The position numbers and the translations under genes were made by a program. Below are positions 32,839 through 40,366 of a stretch of 64,000 nucleotides of DNA, in pieces. Every line of letters starts with the position of its first letter. The first letter of the stretch is position 1. The DNA comes from DAOUKH01 sp965261455 (GTDB taxonomy: Bacteria > Chloroflexota > Dehalococcoidia > SHYB01): positions 1,240,001 to 1,304,000 of the forward strand of contig OZ253453.1 of NCBI GenBank assembly GCA_965261455.1, in the 5' to 3' direction. Below the pieces are notes generated by a model. That model was not told where the DNA came from. It ran no database searches and saw only the letters and a program-made list of their open reading frames with translations.

Positions 32839-33399
32839 GTGAGCAAGGAACGCGTTCCCCCGGGCCAGTTCGTCACCGGCAAGTTCCCCGTCCTCACTTA
32901 CGGCGCGACGCCCAAGTTCGACGCCGACGCCTGGTCGTTCCGGGTTCTCGGCCTGGTCGAGCATGACGTCTCGCTCAGCTACACCGAGCTTCGCGCGCTC
33001 CCCAGATTCGATCTCACCGCCGACTTTCACTGCGTGACCCAATGGAGCCGGTTGGACAACCGCTGGGGCGGCGTGGCTATCCAGACCTTCGCCGAGATGG
33101 CGAAGCCCCTCCCCACCGCGACCCACGTGATGGCGCACTGCGACGGGGGCTATACGACCAACCTACCCATCGACGTGCTGCTCGACGACGACGTGTTACT
33201 AGCCTACGAGCACGACGGGGAGAATCTCGCCCCCGAACACGGCTGGCCCCTGCGCCTCATCGTCCCCAAGCGCTACGCGTGGAAAAGCGCGAAATGGCTG
33301 CGCGCCCTCGAGTTCATAGATGCCGACCGCCCGGGGTTCTGGGAAATGCACGGCTATCACAACGACGCCGACCCCTGGTCGGAAGAGCGCTTCTCTTAG
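32839..33399 (+). CDS. Molybdopterin-dependent oxidoreductase (sulfite-oxidase fold)
   Basis: 186-residue protein with the Moco-binding domain of the sulfite oxidase/MsrP family: FRVLGLVEHDVSLSYTEL, the molybdenum-ligand Cys in DFHCVTQWSRLDNRWGGV, THVMAHCDGGYTTNLPID and WPLRLIVPKRYAWKSAKWL. No signal peptide, heme or dimerisation domain is seen, so this is the minimal form, perhaps cytoplasmic. Electron donor and substrate are unknown. The start is a GTG with GGGAG about nine bases upstream. Confidence 0.92.
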   Translation: MSKERVPPGQFVTGKFPVLTYGATPKFDADAWSFRVLGLVEHDVSLSYTELRALPRFDLTADFHCVTQWSRLDNRWGGVAIQTFAEMAKPLPTATHVMAHCDGGYTTNLPIDVLLDDDVLLAYEHDGENLAPEHGWPLRLIVPKRYAWKSAKWLRALEFIDADRPGFWEMHGYHNDADPWSEERFS

Positions 33400-33430
33400 C
33401 CGGTGCTGCCCGGCGGCGCGGACCGTGCCG

Positions 33431-34789
33431 CTAGAGCCACCACGCGGCGAGGCCCAGCAGCAAGCCGAAGCCCGCAACGTCGGTGAAGGTCGTCACCACC
33501 ACCGCGGCCCCGACCGCCGGATCGAGGCGCGCCGCCTTCAACGCCAGGGGCGTAACATAGCCGACGGCAGCGGCGACCAGCAGGTTCCCGATCATCGCCG
33601 TCAACACGATGAGACCCAGGTCGATGTTGCCCTTCCACACCCACGCCAGCGCGCCCGCGACGACGCCGAAGACGACGCCGTTGACCACGCCGAGCAGGAT
33701 CTCTTTCAAGATCGGTCGCCTGGCATTGGCCCACGTGAGGTCGCCTAAGGCGATGCCGCGGGTCACCAAAGTGAGCGTTTGCGTGCCCGCGATCCCGCCC
33801 TGGCTCGCCACCATGGGCAGGAAGACGGCGAGGAACGCGGCCCTCGCGATCGTCTGCTCGAAGACGTCGATCACGGTCGCGGCGAGGAGCACCGTGGCGA
33901 GGTTCAGCAGCAGCCAGGGGAAGCGGTTCCGAAAAGAGCGCCCAATGGGGTTGAGCACCCGCTCCGCGCCCGCGATGCTGGCGAGGTGCAGCATGTCCTC
34001 CGTGGCCTCTTCCTCAATGACGTCGAGGATGTCCTCGCCGAGGATGACGCCCAGCGCGCGGCCCTGATCGTCGACTACGGGGAGCTGCGTGAGGTCGTCC
34101 CGCTGTACGACGCGGACGCATTCCTCCTGGTCGGCGTCGGGGCCGACGCGCACCACCTCGGTGTTCATGAGGCTGGGGACCGGAGCGGCGGCTGGGGCGA
34201 GAACAAGGTCGCGCATATGAACGACGCCGACGAGCACGTTGCACCGGTCGAGCACCAGCAGGTAATTCGAGTAGACCTGATCGGGCGAGAAGCGGCGCAG
34301 ATGGCTCACCGCGTCCTCGGTATTCATCCAATCGCGGAGCGACACGAAATCCGGGACCATGAGGCCCCCGGCGGTGTCGTCAGGGTAGTTGAGGAGCGGC
34401 GCGACTTCGAGTGCCCGGCCCATCGCGCCGATCACCGCCTCGCGGTCGTGTTCGGGCAAGCCGCGCAGTACGTCGGCGGCGACGTCGGGGGAAGCCTCGT
34501 CGAGGATGGCGGACAGAACGGCGGCGTCGAGGGCCGAAGACAGATCGACGGCGTGCTCGGTTTCGAGGTGCTCGAACGTCTGCGCGACCCGTTCCGGGGG
34601 CAGACGGCCGGCGATAAGCGCCTGGGACTCGCGGTCTAGGTTCTCGAGGACGCGGGCGCCGTCGGCGATGTGTAGCTCGGCGATGGCCGCGACGGCACCG
34701 TCGAAGTCCTCGGCGTCGATGAGGTTCTCAACGAGTTCAAGAGGACCGGCCCTGTCCTCCGTCGTTTCATTCATCGCCATCGTCACCAT
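33431..34789 (-). CDS. mgtE: Magnesium transporter MgtE
   Basis: 452-residue Mg2+ channel/transporter: MgtE N-domain (about 20-130; DGAVAAIAELHIADGARVLE), tandem CBS domains (about 135-260; FVSLRDWMNTEDAVSHLRRF, ... VRVVQRDDLTQLPVVDD) that gate by cytosolic Mg2+, a connecting helix and five membrane helices at the C-terminus with FLPMVASQGGIAGTQTLTLV. The ATG at 34789 has GGGGG upstream. It converges on the molybdopterin gene, 31 bases away. No M-box riboswitch is visible upstream. Confidence 0.95.
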   Translation of the reverse strand: MVTMAMNETTEDRAGPLELVENLIDAEDFDGAVAAIAELHIADGARVLENLDRESQALIAGRLPPERVAQTFEHLETEHAVDLSSALDAAVLSAILDEASPDVAADVLRGLPEHDREAVIGAMGRALEVAPLLNYPDDTAGGLMVPDFVSLRDWMNTEDAVSHLRRFSPDQVYSNYLLVLDRCNVLVGVVHMRDLVLAPAAAPVPSLMNTEVVRVGPDADQEECVRVVQRDDLTQLPVVDDQGRALGVILGEDILDVIEEEATEDMLHLASIAGAERVLNPIGRSFRNRFPWLLLNLATVLLAATVIDVFEQTIARAAFLAVFLPMVASQGGIAGTQTLTLVTRGIALGDLTWANARRPILKEILLGVVNGVVFGVVAGALAWVWKGNIDLGLIVLTAMIGNLLVAAAVGYVTPLALKAARLDPAVGAAVVVTTFTDVAGFGLLLGLAAWWL

Positions 34790-34811
34790 CCCCCGCGGAA
34801 TTCACCGGGCC

Positions 34812-34853
34812 GTAAAAAGAGGAAGCGAACTCCCGAGGAGGTCCGCTTCCTCT
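34812..34853 (-). terminator. Rho-independent terminator after the zinc-ribbon gene
   Basis: On the minus strand a ten-base-pair stem AGAGGAAGCG/CGCTTCCTCT, with an inner CTCC/GGAG pairing in its loop, is followed directly by a run of five T. It lies between the zinc-ribbon gene and mgtE. Confidence 0.75.
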
Positions 34854-34888
34854 GGTTGCGTCAAAGGCCGAACAGGCGTTGAATCCGA

Positions 34889-34919
34889 ATGCGGGTGAGG
34901 CCGCTGGCCTCACCCGCAT
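34889..34919. repeat. Perfect 14-bp inverted repeat with 3-base loop
   Basis: ATGCGGGTGAGGCC-GCT-GGCCTCACCCGCAT, a very stable hairpin lying 57 bases after the zinc-ribbon gene stop and 36 bases before the T-tailed terminator. There is no T-tract, so it may protect the mRNA 3' end or act as a recognition site. Confidence 0.6.
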
Positions 34920-34976
34920 AGGCGGGCGCATGGAGCATCCGCCCACACGGTCCCGCGCACTGGCGCCGGGGACAAA

Positions 34977-35186
34977 TTACGCCGCAGCCGGTTTACTCAC
35001 GCGCTTGGAACGGCGGGCCCGCTTCGCTTTGTTAACTTCGGCTTGGAGCTGCTTGGTGAGCAGCATCGACGGCGCGTCGAGGTCTCTCATGAGACCGCAC
35101 TGTAGGCATTGATGGAAGGCGCCGTAGGAGTCTTTGTCCTCGTACATGTCCCCGCCGCACTTGGTGCAACTCTTGAGGTAGAGCAT
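34977..35186 (-). CDS. Small zinc-ribbon protein
   Basis: 69 residues. A CTKCGGDM ... HQCLQCGLMRDL pair of CxxC motifs (about residues 7-30) forms a rubredoxin-like zinc ribbon, followed by a helix (LTKQLQAEVNKAKRARRSKR) and a basic tail. I chose the ATG at 35186, which directly precedes the zinc ribbon and has AAGGAG upstream (CGAAGGAGCGGACA). It has a consensus promoter ~90 bases upstream and a strong terminator. Function unknown; a nucleic-acid or ribosome-binding role is plausible from charge. It is divergent from hspR-dnaK. Confidence 0.8.
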   Translation of the reverse strand: MLYLKSCTKCGGDMYEDKDSYGAFHQCLQCGLMRDLDAPSMLLTKQLQAEVNKAKRARRSKRVSKPAAA

Positions 35187-35278
35187 TGTCCGCTCCTTCG
35201 CCGTGGGACCACGGTCCCGGCTATCCCTTTTTGATCTTGTCTTGCACTCTTTTTGTAAAAGGTTCAAAACTCGCCTCG

Positions 35279-35307
35279 ATTCTACGTCCGCTCACCTTCG
35301 GTGTCAA
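35279..35307 (-). promoter_or_regulatory. Promoter of the zinc-ribbon gene
   Basis: TTGACA (35302-35307, minus strand), a 17-base spacer and TAGAAT (35279-35284). This near-consensus promoter gives a leader of about 85 bases. Confidence 0.75.
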
Positions 35308-35387
35308 CCCCTTTACATCTGCCGATTCGGCCGTTCCTATGCCACGGCGTTGGCGCCGCCACCCTTTGGTGGACAATCAGAGTATAA

Positions 35388-35408
35388 CTTGATATGCCTC
35401 ATGTCAAT
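35388..35408 (+). promoter_or_regulatory. HAIR-like operator candidate for HspR
   Basis: CTTGA-N11-TCAAT, with inner arms TTGATAT/ATGTCAA (six of seven pairs). HspR-associated inverted repeats (HAIR) have CTTGA and TCAAG separated by the same 11 bases. It lies in the ~400-base divergent region between the zinc-ribbon gene and hspR, 65 bases upstream of the hspR -35. The rest of that region holds the two promoters and no gene. Confidence 0.5.
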
Positions 35409-35472
35409 ATACAACGCACATCTTACAAGCCTCATAGTGATACACCTTCAGTCGTTTAGAATGACACCACAT

Positions 35473-35501
35473 TTGACAGCTCGCTGACATGGTGTTTCAA
35501 T
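35473..35501 (+). promoter_or_regulatory. Promoter of hspR-dnaK
   Basis: TTGACA (35473-35478), a 17-base spacer and TTCAAT (35496-35501) preceded by TG, an extended -10. The transcription start would be near 35508, leaving a ~87-base leader that contains a CACAAC/GTTGTG inverted repeat (35538-35565). Confidence 0.65.
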
Positions 35502-35594
35502 ACAGAAACGAGCAGGCGCCATCGCGGCCTGGCCCCTCGCACAACTCTTCGAGTGGGAGCGTTGTGGGGCGAGGGCCGCGGAACGAGGAAGTCT

Positions 35595-36005
35595 ATGCAG
35601 ACCAGAAGACAAGGACTCTACATCATCAGCGTGGCGGCGCAGATCCTCGACATGCACCCGCAGACCCTTAGGAAGTACGAGCGGGCGGGGTTCATCGAGC
35701 CGCCCCGGCTCGGCACGCTGCGGCTGTACTCCGACGAGGACATAGCCCGGCTGCGCCTCATCAAGCATCTCGTTGACGGGCTGGGATTGAATCTCGCCGG
35801 CGTCGAGTTGGCGCTGCGCCACATCAACCGGCTCGTCGCGCTGCGGCGCCGGGTAGAGAACGAGAAGGACCCCGAAAAGTTGCGCGAAGCCGCCGCCGCC
35901 GCCATCGACCGGCTCCTCGGCGAGCTCGGCCTCGCCGTTACCGAAGAGACCCGGCGGCCGGAGGCGGGGCCGCCGGAAATGAGCCCGTTCCGGCGCGCGC
36001 GTTGA
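35595..36005 (+). CDS. hspR: HspR-type MerR family heat-shock repressor
   Basis: 136 residues. A MerR-type winged HTH (YIISVAAQILDMHPQTLRKY, then ERAGFIEPPR and YSDEDIARLRLIKHLVDGLG) is followed by a long helix (VELALRHINRLVALRRRVE) and a basic tail. HspR represses the dnaK operon and uses DnaK as co-repressor. The gene directly precedes dnaK on the same strand, with a HAIR-like site upstream, which supports the assignment. The start is the ATG at 35595 with GAGGAA upstream. Confidence 0.92.
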   Translation: MQTRRQGLYIISVAAQILDMHPQTLRKYERAGFIEPPRLGTLRLYSDEDIARLRLIKHLVDGLGLNLAGVELALRHINRLVALRRRVENEKDPEKLREAAAAAIDRLLGELGLAVTEETRRPEAGPPEMSPFRRAR

Positions 36006-36108
36006 TCACGGAAGTCCCAAGGCGGCATGACCGGAGCCGAACGCGCCCGCATCCCGCCACGACAAAACAAACAAGACCGTCCGAGAGGACGACAGCAGGA
36101 GGCGACGC

Positions 36109-38013
36109 ATGGCAAAAATCCTAGGAATCGACCTCGGTACAACGAACTCGGCTATGGCCATCTTGGAGGCCGGCGACCCCGAGGTCATCGAAAGCTCGGA
36201 GGGAGGCCGCACCACGCCGTCGATCGTGGCGGTCAACCCCAAGACCAACGAGCGGTATGTAGGCCAGGTGGCGAAACGGCAGGCCATCACCAACCCGGAG
36301 AACACCGTCTTCTCCGTGAAACGCCTGATGGGGCGCAAGTTCGACGATCCCGTCGCCCAGAAGGACATCTCGTCGCTACCCTACAAGGTGGTGAAGTCGC
36401 CGAACGGCGACGCACAAGTGACGATGAGCGGGAAGAACGTGTCGCCGCCGGAAGTCTCGGCGATGATCCTGCGCAAGCTGAAGGAAGACGCCGAGACCAA
36501 GCTGGGTGAGAGCATCTCCCAGGCCGTGATCACCGTCCCCGCCTACTTCGACGACTCCCAGCGCAAGGCGACAAAGGACGCCGGCACCATCGCGGGACTT
36601 GAAGTCCTGCGCATCATCAACGAGCCCACGGCCGCCGCGCTCGCCTATGGCCTCGACAAAAAGGGCGACGAGGTCATCGCCGTCTACGACATGGGCGGCG
36701 GCACCTTCGACATCTCGATCCTCGACATCGGTGGCGGCACCTTCGAGGTCAAGTCGACCAATGGCGACACCCACCTAGGCGGTGACGACTTCGACCAGAT
36801 GCTGCTGGACTGGATGGCCGACGAGTTCAAGCGTGACAACGGCATCGACCTCCGCCAGGACCGCCTTGCCCTTCAACGCCTGAAGGAAGCGGCGGAGAAG
36901 GCCAAGATTGAGCTCTCCTCGACCCAACAGACGGAGATCAACCTCCCCTTCATCACCGCCGACGCAACCGGACCCAAGCACCTGGTGCTCACCCTGAACC
37001 GCGCCTCGCTCGAGAACCTCGTCGGTAACTTGGTCGACCGCAGCTTCGCCTCGGTCAAGCAAGCGCTCGCCGACGCCAAGATCGATCCTAAGGCCGTCGA
37101 CGAGATCATCCTCGTCGGCGGTCAAACGCGGATGCCTCTCATTCAGCAGCGGGTGAAAGATTACTTCGGCCAAGACCCGAACCGCGGCGTGAACCCCGAC
37201 GAGGTGGTCGCGATCGGCGCGGCGATCCAAGGCGCAGTCCTCTCCGGCGACGTGCGCGATGTCGTCCTGCTCGACGTGACGCCGTTGACCCTGGGGATCG
37301 AGACGCTCGGCGGCGTGTTGACGCCTCTCATCCAGCGCAACACGACGATCCCGTCGGCGAAGTCGGAGACCTTCTCCACGGCGTCGGACAGCCAGCCGCA
37401 GGTCGAGATCCACGTCCTCCAGGGTGAGCGGCCCATGGCGGCGGACAACAAGTCCATCGGCCGGTTCATCCTCGACGGCATCCTCCCCGCCCCGCGGGGG
37501 ATGCCCCAGATCGAAGTCGCGTTCGACATCAACGCCAACGGCATCCTTGAAGTGTCCGCAAAGGACAAAGGAACGGGCAAAGAGCAGAAGATCGTGATTC
37601 AGCCGAGCTCCGGGCTCGACGACACGCAGGTGGAACGCCTCGTGCAGGAAGCGGAGAGTCACGCCGAGGAGGACAAGCAGAAGCGTGAGTCGATCGAGCT
37701 CAAGAACACCGCGGACAGCATGGCCTACCAGGGGGAGAACCTCCTCAACGAGCACGGCGACAAGATTCCTGAAGATCTCAAGTCGGAGGTGCAGGGCAAG
37801 ATCGCCGCGGTCCGATCGGCGCTGCAAGCCGAAGACATGACCACGCTACGTTCCGCTGTAGATGACTTGCAGGCGTCGCTCCAGAAGGTTGGGCAGCACG
37901 TCTACAGTCAGCAGGCCGGCGCCGAGGGCGGCCCTGCCGCGCCGGGCGACGACGCGCCGCCCCCGGAGAACGGCGGCGGAGACACGGTGGAAGGCGAGTT
38001 CCGCGAAGTCTAG
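36109..38013 (+). CDS. dnaK: Molecular chaperone DnaK (Hsp70)
   Basis: 634-residue Hsp70. It shows the ATPase domain with ILGIDLGTTNSAMAILEAG, VPAYFDDSQRKATKDAG, YDMGGGTFDISILDIGGG and ILVGGQTRMPLIQQRVKDY, the linker and substrate domain (DVTPLTLGIETLGGVLTPLI, GERPMAADNKSIGRFILDGI) and a C-terminal lid ending in a Pro/Gly/acidic tail. AGGAGG lies upstream of the ATG. It follows hspR by ~100 bases. grpE and dnaJ are not adjacent, unlike the actinobacterial operon. Confidence 0.98.
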   Translation: MAKILGIDLGTTNSAMAILEAGDPEVIESSEGGRTTPSIVAVNPKTNERYVGQVAKRQAITNPENTVFSVKRLMGRKFDDPVAQKDISSLPYKVVKSPNGDAQVTMSGKNVSPPEVSAMILRKLKEDAETKLGESISQAVITVPAYFDDSQRKATKDAGTIAGLEVLRIINEPTAAALAYGLDKKGDEVIAVYDMGGGTFDISILDIGGGTFEVKSTNGDTHLGGDDFDQMLLDWMADEFKRDNGIDLRQDRLALQRLKEAAEKAKIELSSTQQTEINLPFITADATGPKHLVLTLNRASLENLVGNLVDRSFASVKQALADAKIDPKAVDEIILVGGQTRMPLIQQRVKDYFGQDPNRGVNPDEVVAIGAAIQGAVLSGDVRDVVLLDVTPLTLGIETLGGVLTPLIQRNTTIPSAKSETFSTASDSQPQVEIHVLQGERPMAADNKSIGRFILDGILPAPRGMPQIEVAFDINANGILEVSAKDKGTGKEQKIVIQPSSGLDDTQVERLVQEAESHAEEDKQKRESIELKNTADSMAYQGENLLNEHGDKIPEDLKSEVQGKIAAVRSALQAEDMTTLRSAVDDLQASLQKVGQHVYSQQAGAEGGPAAPGDDAPPPENGGGDTVEGEFREV

Positions 38014-38057
38014 ACGATTCTGAAACACGCCCGAAATACGACCTTGCGCCCATGCCG

Positions 38058-38063
38058 TATAAT
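38058..38063 (+). promoter_or_regulatory. -10 element of the small gene after dnaK
   Basis: Perfect TATAAT 35 bases before the ATG at 38098. The -35 region is weak. Confidence 0.45.
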
Positions 38064-38097
38064 CGGGCGAAGTGCGCTGCCATAGGAGGTGATTCGG

Positions 38098-38364
38098 ATG
38101 TCTGAAAAACTCGAGAACGCCTCTCAGCTTCATGAAACGAAGCTCAGCCGAGATGGTCTTACCGACCTCCAGATGCATTTCCTCGACCGGATGCAGGCCT
38201 TGGTGCACCAACAAGCCGAGTACCTGCAGCGCGAGGAGCAGGACGACTTCGAACGGAAGCTCATCTCCCGCGCCGTCTACGCTAGCCTCACCGACTGCGT
38301 GAACTCCGGGGTCGGCGACCAGGCCCACGCCGTCTTGGAGGCCTCCCGGCGCCCCGGCTACTAG
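38098..38364 (+). CDS. Small helical protein of unknown function
   Basis: 88 residues, start ATG at 38098 with a perfect AGGAGGTG. The sequence is mostly amphipathic helix (LTDLQMHFLDRMQALVHQQA, EYLQREEQDDFERKLISRAV) and ends LEASRRPGY. One Cys, no membrane segment. It has its own TATAAT upstream and a strong terminator downstream, so it is expressed as a separate unit after dnaK. I do not recognise the family; a stress-related role from its place next to dnaK is only a guess. Confidence 0.75.
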   Translation: MSEKLENASQLHETKLSRDGLTDLQMHFLDRMQALVHQQAEYLQREEQDDFERKLISRAVYASLTDCVNSGVGDQAHAVLEASRRPGY

Positions 38365-38389
38365 CCCCCGCAACACGTCCAACACGGAG

Positions 38390-38420
38390 AGCCCGCCGGC
38401 GCAACCGGCGGGCTTTTCTT
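38390..38420 (+). terminator. Rho-independent terminator after the small gene
   Basis: GCCCGCCGG-CGCAA-CCGGCGGGC stem of nine pairs followed by TTTTCTT. It separates this transcript from the mutase gene. Confidence 0.85.
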
Positions 38421-38444
38421 ATGTCGAGACGCGGCGGCTATACT
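38416..38444 (+). promoter_or_regulatory. Promoter of the phosphoglycerate mutase gene
   Basis: TATACT at 38439-38444, with TTCTTA 17 bases upstream (inside the preceding terminator tail), 67 bases before the ATG at 38511. Confidence 0.4.
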
Positions 38445-38510
38445 GAGTCCGTGCCGCCTGCGCCGGGACGGACCCCAACCAGCGCGGCAAGACCGCCCTC
38501 AAGGACCACC

Positions 38511-39839
38511 ATGCAATCCCTCGTCATCACCCTCGACGGTCTCGGCGACCGCCCCGCGCCGCAATTCGGCGGACGGACCGCCCTCGAGGCCGCCCACACA
38601 CCCAACCTCGACGCCATCGCCGACCAAGGGATCAACGGGCTCTTCACGTCCGTCGGCCCCGGGGTCGCCGCGGGGACGCCCGTGGGCCACGCGCTCCTCT
38701 TCGGCTACCGTTACGACGAACTTCCCGGGCGCGCCGTCTTCCACGCCGTGGCCCGCGGCATCGTTCCTCAGCCGGGCGACGTTGTCAGCCTGACGCGCTT
38801 CGCAAGCGTCGCGCGAGCCAACGGCGGCGGCTCGCTGGTGCAGCGCATGATGACGGCGCCGGAGGAGGAATCGACGGCGCTCGCGGAGGCCGTCCGTACC
38901 TTCTCGCACGACGGCGTGGAGATCGAGCTCGTCTACACCGGCGCGACGGAGGGCCTGCTCTTCCTCCGCGGCGGTGTCAGCGACGCCGTCACCGACTGCG
39001 ACCCGCTGGGGACCGACCTGCCGGTTATCGCGGCGCAGCCTATGGATTCGGCGCAGGACCCCGAGGCGGCGGCCAAGACGGCGGCGGCGATCAACGCTTA
39101 CCTCCGCTGGGCGCACGGCATCCTGCGCGAGCATCCCGTCAACGCCCGCCGCGCCCAACGCGGCGAGAAGCCGATGAACTTCCTGCTCCCGAAGTGGGCG
39201 GGGCGGCGGCGGGCCTTGCCCTCGTTCGAGGAGCGCTACGGCTTCAAGGCTGTCATCTTGACCTCCGAAGAAATCCTCGTCGGCGTCGCGCGCGAGCTCG
39301 GCATGGACACCTGGGAGGAGGAGGACCACGACACCGAGCGCGACCTCCGCGCGAGGCTCGCTCAGGCGGCCGCATTCCTGAGCGGCGGCTACGACTTCGT
39401 CCACATCCACACCAAGGAGCCGGACGCGACCGCCCACATGGCGGACCCCGAAAAGAAGCGCGACGCCATCGAAGCATTGGACCGCGGAATGGAGACCCTC
39501 CGCGCAGGGATCCTGCAGAACGAGGACGTCGTGACCGTGGTAACCGCCGATCACTGCACCCCTAGCGTCGTCTCGGGCAGCCTCGTCCCAGGCCGGTTCC
39601 ACGACCAGCACTCCGGCGAGCCGGTCCCTCTCGCCATCGCGGGGCGTAACGCCCTCCGCGACGACGTTGCCTCGTTCAGCGAACGCGCCTGCGCGCGCGG
39701 GGGTCTGGGACTGGTGCGGGGTGGAGACTTCATGAACATCCTGCTAAGTCAAACGGAGCGCACCAACGTGATCGGGTGGCGCGCCGCCCCCGGCGGCGGC
39801 CTCTACCGTCCGAAGAGCGTGGCATCCTTCGAGTTCTAG
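38511..39839 (+). CDS. Archaeal-type cofactor-independent phosphoglycerate mutase family protein
   Basis: 442-residue alkaline-phosphatase-superfamily protein of the ApgM type, which interconverts 3- and 2-phosphoglycerate. Landmarks: MQSLVITLDGLGDRPAPQFG, LEAAHTPNLDAIADQGINGL (metal Asp), TPVGHALLFGYRYDELPGRA and the metal-binding VVTADHCTPSVVSGSL with KEPDATAHMADPEKKRDAIE. The ATG at 38511 has AAGGA nearby and starts the domain. It replaces or supplements GpmI/GpmA; the related phosphonoacetate-hydrolase-like branch is an alternative. The peroxiredoxin gene follows directly. Confidence 0.88.
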   Translation: MQSLVITLDGLGDRPAPQFGGRTALEAAHTPNLDAIADQGINGLFTSVGPGVAAGTPVGHALLFGYRYDELPGRAVFHAVARGIVPQPGDVVSLTRFASVARANGGGSLVQRMMTAPEEESTALAEAVRTFSHDGVEIELVYTGATEGLLFLRGGVSDAVTDCDPLGTDLPVIAAQPMDSAQDPEAAAKTAAAINAYLRWAHGILREHPVNARRAQRGEKPMNFLLPKWAGRRRALPSFEERYGFKAVILTSEEILVGVARELGMDTWEEEDHDTERDLRARLAQAAAFLSGGYDFVHIHTKEPDATAHMADPEKKRDAIEALDRGMETLRAGILQNEDVVTVVTADHCTPSVVSGSLVPGRFHDQHSGEPVPLAIAGRNALRDDVASFSERACARGGLGLVRGGDFMNILLSQTERTNVIGWRAAPGGGLYRPKSVASFEF

Positions 39840-39859
39840 GCCGAAGGAGGCGGTGGACC

Positions 39860-40348
39860 ATAGGGCGCGATCACACATCCATCCTGCGCGAGGGCGACCA
39901 GGCTCCCGACTTCACGCTGCCCATCGCCGGCGGCGGCGAAATGCGCCTTGCCGACGAGCTCGCCGAGGGCGGCGTCATGCTCGTCTTCCTGCGCGGGACC
40001 ATATGACCCAACTGCCGCCGATGGGTGGCTCAGTTGAGCCGCGACGCCCCCAACTACGAAGCGGCTGGTGTGCGCGTCTTCGCGATCTCGTCCCAAGGCA
40101 CGCGTTCGGCAGAGCGCTGGCTCGCCGCGAATCCCCAGCTCGTCCCCTGGCTCGTCGACGACGACCGCGCCGTAATCAAGCAGTACGGCGTCTACAACCG
40201 GCTCTCCTACGACGCCTGGAAGATGGCGCACCCCGCCGCTGTGTTGATTGACCGCGGGGGCGAGGTGCGCTTCATCTACCGCGCCTCGCATCAGTTCGAC
40301 ATCCCCACGAGCGCCATGATGCTCGGCTCGCTCGAACGTCTCGGCTAG
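39860..40348 (+). CDS. Selenocysteine-containing peroxiredoxin-like protein (TGA read as Sec)
   Basis: AhpC/TSA-type peroxiredoxin of ~162 residues split in one frame by TGA at 40004-40006. Before it: ILREGDQAPDFTLPIAGGGE and VMLVFLRGTI; after it: PNCRRWVAQLSRDAPNYEAA. Homologues have R-G-x-W-C-P-x-C-R here, so TGA occupies the peroxidatic Cys and makes a U-x-x-C motif. A hairpin GTGGCTC-AGTT-GAGCCGC at 40025-40042, with a G in its four-base loop 25-28 bases after TGA, fits a bacterial SECIS. The C-terminal IYRASHQFDIPT is normal. The start is uncertain: AAGGAGG (39844-39850) fits a rare ATA at 39860; a GTG at 39776 is the alternative. Confidence 0.82.
40025..40042 (+). promoter_or_regulatory. 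SECIS-like hairpin after the in-frame TGA
   Basis: Seven-pair stem GTGGCTC/GAGCCGC (one G-T wobble) with loop AGTT. The loop begins 25 bases after the TGA at 40004-40006 and has G in its second position, matching the general bacterial SECIS rules on distance and loop. Confidence 0.6.
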
Positions 40349-40366
40349 CCCTCGCCTCCCAAGGCG

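Noticed and set aside
34790..34976. Possible M-box or other riboswitch before mgtE
   Set aside because: The hairpins here face the end of the zinc-ribbon gene and have a normal terminator form; none of the conserved M-box segments is visible.
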